NCBI GenBank assembly: GCA_002421845.1
Contig: DISL01000101.1
Location: forward strand, 1 to 26,887
DNA: 26,887 nt
Direction of reading: 5' to 3'
From: Epsilonproteobacteria bacterium UBA6211
GTDB lineage: Bacteria > Campylobacterota > Campylobacteria > Campylobacterales > Arcobacteraceae
The translations under genes were made by a program, and so were the position numbers. The notes under the pieces were generated by a model, which saw only the letters and a list, made by a program, of their open reading frames with translations, did no database searches and had not been told where the DNA came from. How positions within the stretch are numbered: position 1 is the stretch's first letter; each line of letters starts with the position of its first letter. Below are positions 22,768 through 26,887 of the stretch, piece by piece.

Positions 22768-25700
22768 TTAGCCTATGGTTACGTCAGTAATATCTGTCTG
22801 GATTTTGAGTTTTACCGTTTCATCGTTTGATGTTGCAGTATATTCTGTATATCCGTCTGTTGTTATACCTTTTGACCATTCATTAGATAGAGTAACTTTA
22901 TCTTCGACTGTACCCGTTATTTTGATTTCATTTCTATCATCGGTCATATCAATAACATCTTGAAGAGTTATTTTTGTAAGTTCATTTTTACCGTTTGCAC
23001 TCAAATCTATTTCTTCAATATTTTTTAGGACATTGCCTATTTGACTGAAATCAATATTTTGTCCTGACATCAATTCTAAGGTATCATCTCCTATACCACC
23101 ATCTATCAATGATGAATTTTCATTGTACGTCATATTGTTGTCAGATGTATTTGCTACAGAATATTTCATTGCATTATCATCCAAAATAGTATATTGTCCA
23201 CCTTCTTCCCTAATTTCAACTTTTAATTTAGCTACACCTGCTTGATCCCAATATAATATCTCAATATCATGTAATCCATCACTATCAATATTAAAAGATG
23301 GATGCTCTCTTGTTGTTGCAGATTGAATGCCGTCATATTCTGCTACAACTTTTCCATCCAATACTATTCTATATCCATCATCACCTGTAATTTTAAAGTT
23401 ATAGGTACCACTAGAAATCAGTACTTGACCGGTAAATCTTATAATGGCATCTGAAGTATCAGACGGGTCATTTGAAAGCGTTGAAGCATCAGACCCGATA
23501 AAGGTTTGAAGATTGCTTCCTCTTCCCAAATCACCACCACTCATGTAGTAGTCAAGTTTAGTAGCCGTAAATGTAGCATCTGCAGTTTTATTTGCAATAA
23601 AATTTTTAACTTGACTTATCGTCAATAAATTTGAACCGTCAGTACCCTCTTTGTATCCAAAATACTCAGCATGTAGCCCACTTATTGACGGCATCAAACC
23701 TTTTGTGATTTGATTTGTATTACCGTAAGTATCGCTAACACTTACTGTTGCTACTATATTTTTGTCCACAGGTAACTCTGTAGAAGAAAAACCGATACTC
23801 CAATTTCCTGAAGAATCTGTTGTAGTTATTTTTGTAGTGTTTCCTATTGTTATCGTTATTTCAGTATTAGCTTCGCTTTGCCCAGATACTACATAATCAC
23901 TACCTTGTTGTATAATATGTTCATCAACTGTGACTAGTAGAGGTGTTGTGGCTGTTATTTCTGCATAATTATTTCCTGTAGTATCTGAAGTTTCGGTTGC
24001 TTTTGCGGTAATTGAAAGTTTAAAATCTGTTTCTCCTTCGGCTACCGTTAATATTATACTATTGTCTGCTATAGATGTTGTACCTTGAGGTATTTCAACA
24101 CTCCATGTTCCATCACCATTATTTATTAACGTATAATTAGTGCTAGTTAATGTTCCTGTAGATGGAACTCCTGTTATTAATACAGATAAGGTTTCACTTC
24201 CGTCAAGATCAGTCAAGGCAGCACTTATATCAACATTATATTTGTAAACGGTTGTAGTGGTAGCACTTGTATTTAATCCTGAGCCATCACCAAAAGCAAA
24301 CCCTTCTATATTGTAGAAAAATAGCTTGTCTCCGGTACTATGATCTACTAAAATGCCACTCATATTTCCAATACCATTACTATTATGACCAAAAGTAACA
24401 AGTTCAAAATAATAACTACTTGAAGGTTTTGCCAGATAGATAATATCTGTTCCTGATTCTCCATTAACAGTAGAACCTTGAAGTGTTTCAAGTGCTATAA
24501 TATCATTTCCGGAACCTGTTACTATAGTAGATGCTTGCATATTGCCCCTAACAACCACTATATCGTTGCCGTCACCTGTGTATATACTTGAAGCTTGCAT
24601 ATCACCACCATCGATGATAACCTTATCATTTCCATCACCGGTGTATATGCTTGAAGCCTGCATGTCACCTTTAATATGAATATTATCATCACCACCATAT
24701 GTATAAATACTAGAAGCTCCTAATTGTCCTGTAATATAAACTGTATCATTTCCATTATTTGAAGCATTATCCGTATAAATACTTGTACCGTGCAATTTAC
24801 CTTCAAGCACAACGGTATCATTGCCATTTCCTGTATAAATACTCGCGCCTGAACTATAATCACCGTATCTACCAACTATTGTATCATCACCATCGTAAGT
24901 ATAGAAACTAGAACCTTTTAAATCACCACCTACAGATATTGTATCATTTCCATTTGTACCTTTTATTATATCTAGCTGAACTGCATTGTCTGCAAATACT
25001 TCTTTATTTGAGTTCATATGATATATACCAGTAATATCACCTTGAATCATAGTTGCACCTGATAAATCAACTTGAGGAATAGTAGGGGTGGTTATAGGAG
25101 TAGATCCTGAAAGAGTTAAGCTATCAATATCTCTTTGTGCATTATACATTGCCACATCTCCATCGCCGAGAGTTGATAATTCTATATTGGTTTGAGTTAA
25201 GATTGTATTGCCACAAGCATTATTTGCAAGATCAATCAACGTGCTTCCAAGTATATTGCTTTGACCATTTAGGTATGCTGACAGTTTGCCTAAATCTTGA
25301 GCTGTAGAAGAAATTTCAGTTATATAAATAGCTGTTGCAGGACTAATTGCTATATTAGCTATCGGGGTATCAGCAACGGCATTTATAGTAAGATTTATAG
25401 TTTGAGTTACCGTAGCACCTTTGTCATCTATAATAGTAACCGTTACATTATCACTACCGCTGTAATTGTTATCAGGAGTATATATTATATTACCGTTATT
25501 ATCTAAGGTTACAGTTCCATGATTAGCAGAATATGAAGCCAAAGCTATAGTACCGTCCGTATCTACAGCCGTCCCTATAATTTGTGCATTATCTTCAGTT
25601 ACAATAGTAGTTACTATGTTAACTATAGGTACAAATGTACCATTTACAACATCATAAGTACCATCTGCAAATTTTATCGTTTCTATATTTCGCAACTCTA

Positions 25701-26887
25701 TCTGATCCCCGATTCCATTGTTGTCGCTATCTGTGCTTGTTGAATTGTGCGTAACTAAAATATGTCCATCAGAATTGGTTGTAATAGAATACTCTGCCAT
25801 ATTACCTTTGAAAATAGCCGTATCGTTGCCGTTACCTCCATCTATAACTAGAGAATCATTGGTATCATTAACGCCTATAGTAATATTATCATTGCCGTTA
25901 CCTGCAAAAATATAATCATCACTAGTCTCTGTTACTGAATTTGTCCAATCTCCATGCCAATAATGAACTGAATCAGAAGGTGCACTTGTATTTCCTGACT
26001 TATCTGTTTGAGTTACATAGAAGAATTCGTTGTCGTTAATAGGAACATCTGAAATATTTGATACGTCTATACTCCAGCTTCCATTCGCTGCGACTATTGC
26101 AGTTGCAACAGCGATATATATATTAGATCCTGTATTGTTACCTGCAGTTGTAGAAGCTTGTTGTGCATATAGTGTTATCGTAGCACCTGCTTCACCTGTT
26201 CCATGCATAATTACATTCGTATAATCACCGTTTGTATCTACAATATTAGTAATAATAGGATTTGTAGGTACTGTAGTATCTATATTAAACGTAACAGGGC
26301 TACTTGATGTAGTATTACCTGCATTATCTATAACACTTACGCTAATAGTATGTGACCCGTCACTTAGTGGAGTAGTTGGAGTAAATGTATAATCACCGTT
26401 AGCATCTGATGTTACCGTACCTATTAAAGTAGTACCGTCATAGATATTTACGGTTGAATTAGCTTCTGTATTACCGCTGATTGTAGGAGTATTATCATCA
26501 GTTAAAGTACCGTTAGAGATAGTTCCTGTTGTATTACCTTCATTATCTGTGATATTGAGTGTTAAATTTGAAACTGAAGTGTCTACGGAGTATGTTTTAT
26601 CAGTTGTTATTACACCTGTATTTCCTACACTGTTTGTTGCAGTTAATGTTACATTTATAGTTGAGTCATTATCACTTACTAAATCACTTCCTGCTACTGC
26701 AACGCTAAATGTTCCGTTACTATTTAGGGTTGTATTATAATCTTTACCGTTAACATTAACGCTTATACTATCACCTGTAGTATATACACCGCTTACAGTT
26801 CCGCTTATAGTTACGTTAGTGTTTGCTTCTGTAGAGTTAATTGTATTATCTGATGTAATATCATCTATAGTAATAGAAGTAGTTGTA
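22768..26887 (-). CDS. Giant RTX-like type I secreted adhesin, LapA-like, 5' end outside the window
   Basis: The reading frame is open from the window edge (26887) without a stop, so 1372 residues are the C-terminal part of a much larger protein; an apparent ATG at 26208 is internal. From the N-side are bacterial Ig-like repeats (about 25990-26887, with DDNTPTISGNTEANSTV and DSGSHT-like units), an RTX-type stretch near 25800-25900 (GNGNDNI, GGNGNDT), a VCBS/cadherin-like unit (25378-25602), the solenoid-like ~24-residue repeats (24433-24975), more Ig-like units (about 23700-24200), a PA14 domain (23203-23682) and a C-terminal region (22768-23109) with GGIGDDTLEL and a hydrophobic-acidic end typical of type I secreted substrates. 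The N-terminal retention module with a LapG cut site would be off the window. It probably anchors the cell to surfaces or partners. No type I exporter genes are visible here. Confidence 0.9.
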   Translation of the reverse strand, partial: TTTSITIDDITSDNTINSTEANTNVTISGTVSGVYTTGDSISVNVNGKDYNTTLNSNGTFSVAVAGSDLVSDNDSTINVTLTATNSVGNTGVITTDKTYSVDTSVSNLTLNITDNEGNTTGTISNGTLTDDNTPTISGNTEANSTVNIYDGTTLIGTVTSDANGDYTFTPTTPLSDGSHTISVSVIDNAGNTTSSSPVTFNIDTTVPTNPIITNIVDTNGDYTNVIMHGTGEAGATITLYAQQASTTAGNNTGSNIYIAVATAIVAANGSWSIDVSNISDVPINDNEFFYVTQTDKSGNTSAPSDSVHYWHGDWTNSVTETSDDYIFAGNGNDNITIGVNDTNDSLVIDGGNGNDTAIFKGNMAEYSITTNSDGHILVTHNSTSTDSDNNGIGDQIELRNIETIKFADGTYDVVNGTFVPIVNIVTTIVTEDNAQIIGTAVDTDGTIALASYSANHGTVTLDNNGNIIYTPDNNYSGSDNVTVTIIDDKGATVTQTINLTINAVADTPIANIAISPATAIYITEISSTAQDLGKLSAYLNGQSNILGSTLIDLANNACGNTILTQTNIELSTLGDGDVAMYNAQRDIDSLTLSGSTPITTPTIPQVDLSGATMIQGDITGIYHMNSNKEVFADNAVQLDIIKGTNGNDTISVGGDLKGSSFYTYDGDDTIVGRYGDYSSGASIYTGNGNDTVVLEGKLHGTSIYTDNASNNGNDTVYITGQLGASSIYTYGGDDNIHIKGDMQASSIYTGDGNDKVIIDGGDMQASSIYTGDGNDIVVVRGNMQASTIVTGSGNDIIALETLQGSTVNGESGTDIIYLAKPSSSYYFELVTFGHNSNGIGNMSGILVDHSTGDKLFFYNIEGFAFGDGSGLNTSATTTTVYKYNVDISAALTDLDGSETLSVLITGVPSTGTLTSTNYTLINNGDGTWSVEIPQGTTSIADNSIILTVAEGETDFKLSITAKATETSDTTGNNYAEITATTPLLVTVDEHIIQQGSDYVVSGQSEANTEITITIGNTTKITTTDSSGNWSIGFSSTELPVDKNIVATVSVSDTYGNTNQITKGLMPSISGLHAEYFGYKEGTDGSNLLTISQVKNFIANKTADATFTATKLDYYMSGGDLGRGSNLQTFIGSDASTLSNDPSDTSDAIIRFTGQVLISSGTYNFKITGDDGYRIVLDGKVVAEYDGIQSATTREHPSFNIDSDGLHDIEILYWDQAGVAKLKVEIREEGGQYTILDDNAMKYSVANTSDNNMTYNENSSLIDGGIGDDTLELMSGQNIDFSQIGNVLKNIEEIDLSANGKNELTKITLQDVIDMTDDRNEIKITGTVEDKVTLSNEWSKGITTDGYTEYTATSNDETVKLKIQTDITDVTIG
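23203..23682 (-). other. PA14 domain region of the adhesin
   Basis: This part of the coding sequence reads GLHAEYFGY at its start, then FTGQVLISSGTYNFKITGDDGYRIVLDGKVV and HDIEILYWDQAG, the classic PA14 pattern including the GDDG calcium/sugar turn. PA14 domains in bacterial adhesins bind glycans; ligand unknown. Confidence 0.82.
24433..24975 (-). repeat. Solenoid-like ~24-residue repeats in the adhesin
   Basis: About eight units share the pattern (S/T)SIYTGDGNDxVxIxGxMQA, each with one GDGND/GGDD turn and ~24 residues instead of the usual nine-residue RTX spacing. The two best copies near 24540-24660 are also nearly identical in DNA. One calcium turn per coil is inferred. Confidence 0.75.

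Noticed and set aside
24433..24975. CRISPR-like or plain tandem DNA repeats in the adhesin
   Set aside because: The repeats are multiples of three, lie in a long open frame and are protein repeats with codon variation.
26030..26208. Start of the adhesin at an ATG near 26208
   Set aside because: The frame stays open upstream to the window end with clear Ig-like sequence (for example DDNTPTISGNTEA), so this methionine is internal.

Overview
This AT-rich window (roughly one third G+C by eye) reads as chromosome of a free-living member of the Campylobacterota (formerly Epsilonproteobacteria), of the Sulfurimonas/Arcobacter/Sulfuricurvum sort. The pointers are the ppiD-ftsA-ftsZ and tatB-tatC-queA neighbourhoods, a small DUF1104-type periplasmic protein, a NosL domain fused to a polyferredoxin, and the general codon and promoter style. 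Genus cannot be fixed from the window alone.

Positions 1-5899: a minus-strand set of three genes (TonB-dependent receptor, a 910-residue polyferredoxin/NosL/periplasmic-domain fusion, and a second, apparently truncated polyferredoxin) that looks like a metal (possibly copper) uptake and reduction module. A small secreted charged protein is transcribed divergently and ends in a strong terminator. Positions 5960-9568: a NifA-like regulator whose AAA+ domain has lost its key ATPase and sigma-54 contact residues, a moeA gene, and a divergent pair made of an XRE-type HTH regulator and a cysteine-rich pseudo-receiver protein that share a palindrome.

Positions 9575-14917: minus-strand housekeeping genes: ppiD-like chaperone, ftsA (TTG start) and ftsZ as one tight operon, preceded by a CDF metal transporter and a periplasmic rhodanese. 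Positions 15054-17122: a short flagellin-like gene, then, on the opposite strand, a djlA-like co-chaperone gene coupled to a BFD-like [2Fe-2S] gene and a small unknown gene. Positions 17225-20200: tatB-tatC-queA with overlapping ends, then a DEDDh exonuclease.

Positions 20201-26887: a minus-strand Lap-type biofilm adhesion system: a very large secreted RTX-like adhesin (its 5' part lies beyond the window), then lapG-like periplasmic protease and lapD-like c-di-GMP receptor genes overlapping by 4 nt. The LapD homologue has degenerate GGDEF and EAL motifs, as expected of a receptor. The adhesin has Ig-like repeats, an unusual run of ~24-residue glycine/aspartate repeats, a PA14 domain and a C-terminal secretion region.

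No rRNA, tRNA, CRISPR array, transposase or integrase was seen. No gene-free stretch exceeds 300 bases. The most unusual items are the fusion polyferredoxin module, the degenerate NifA-like regulator, the cysteine-rich pseudo-receiver pair and the solenoid-like repeats of the adhesin.
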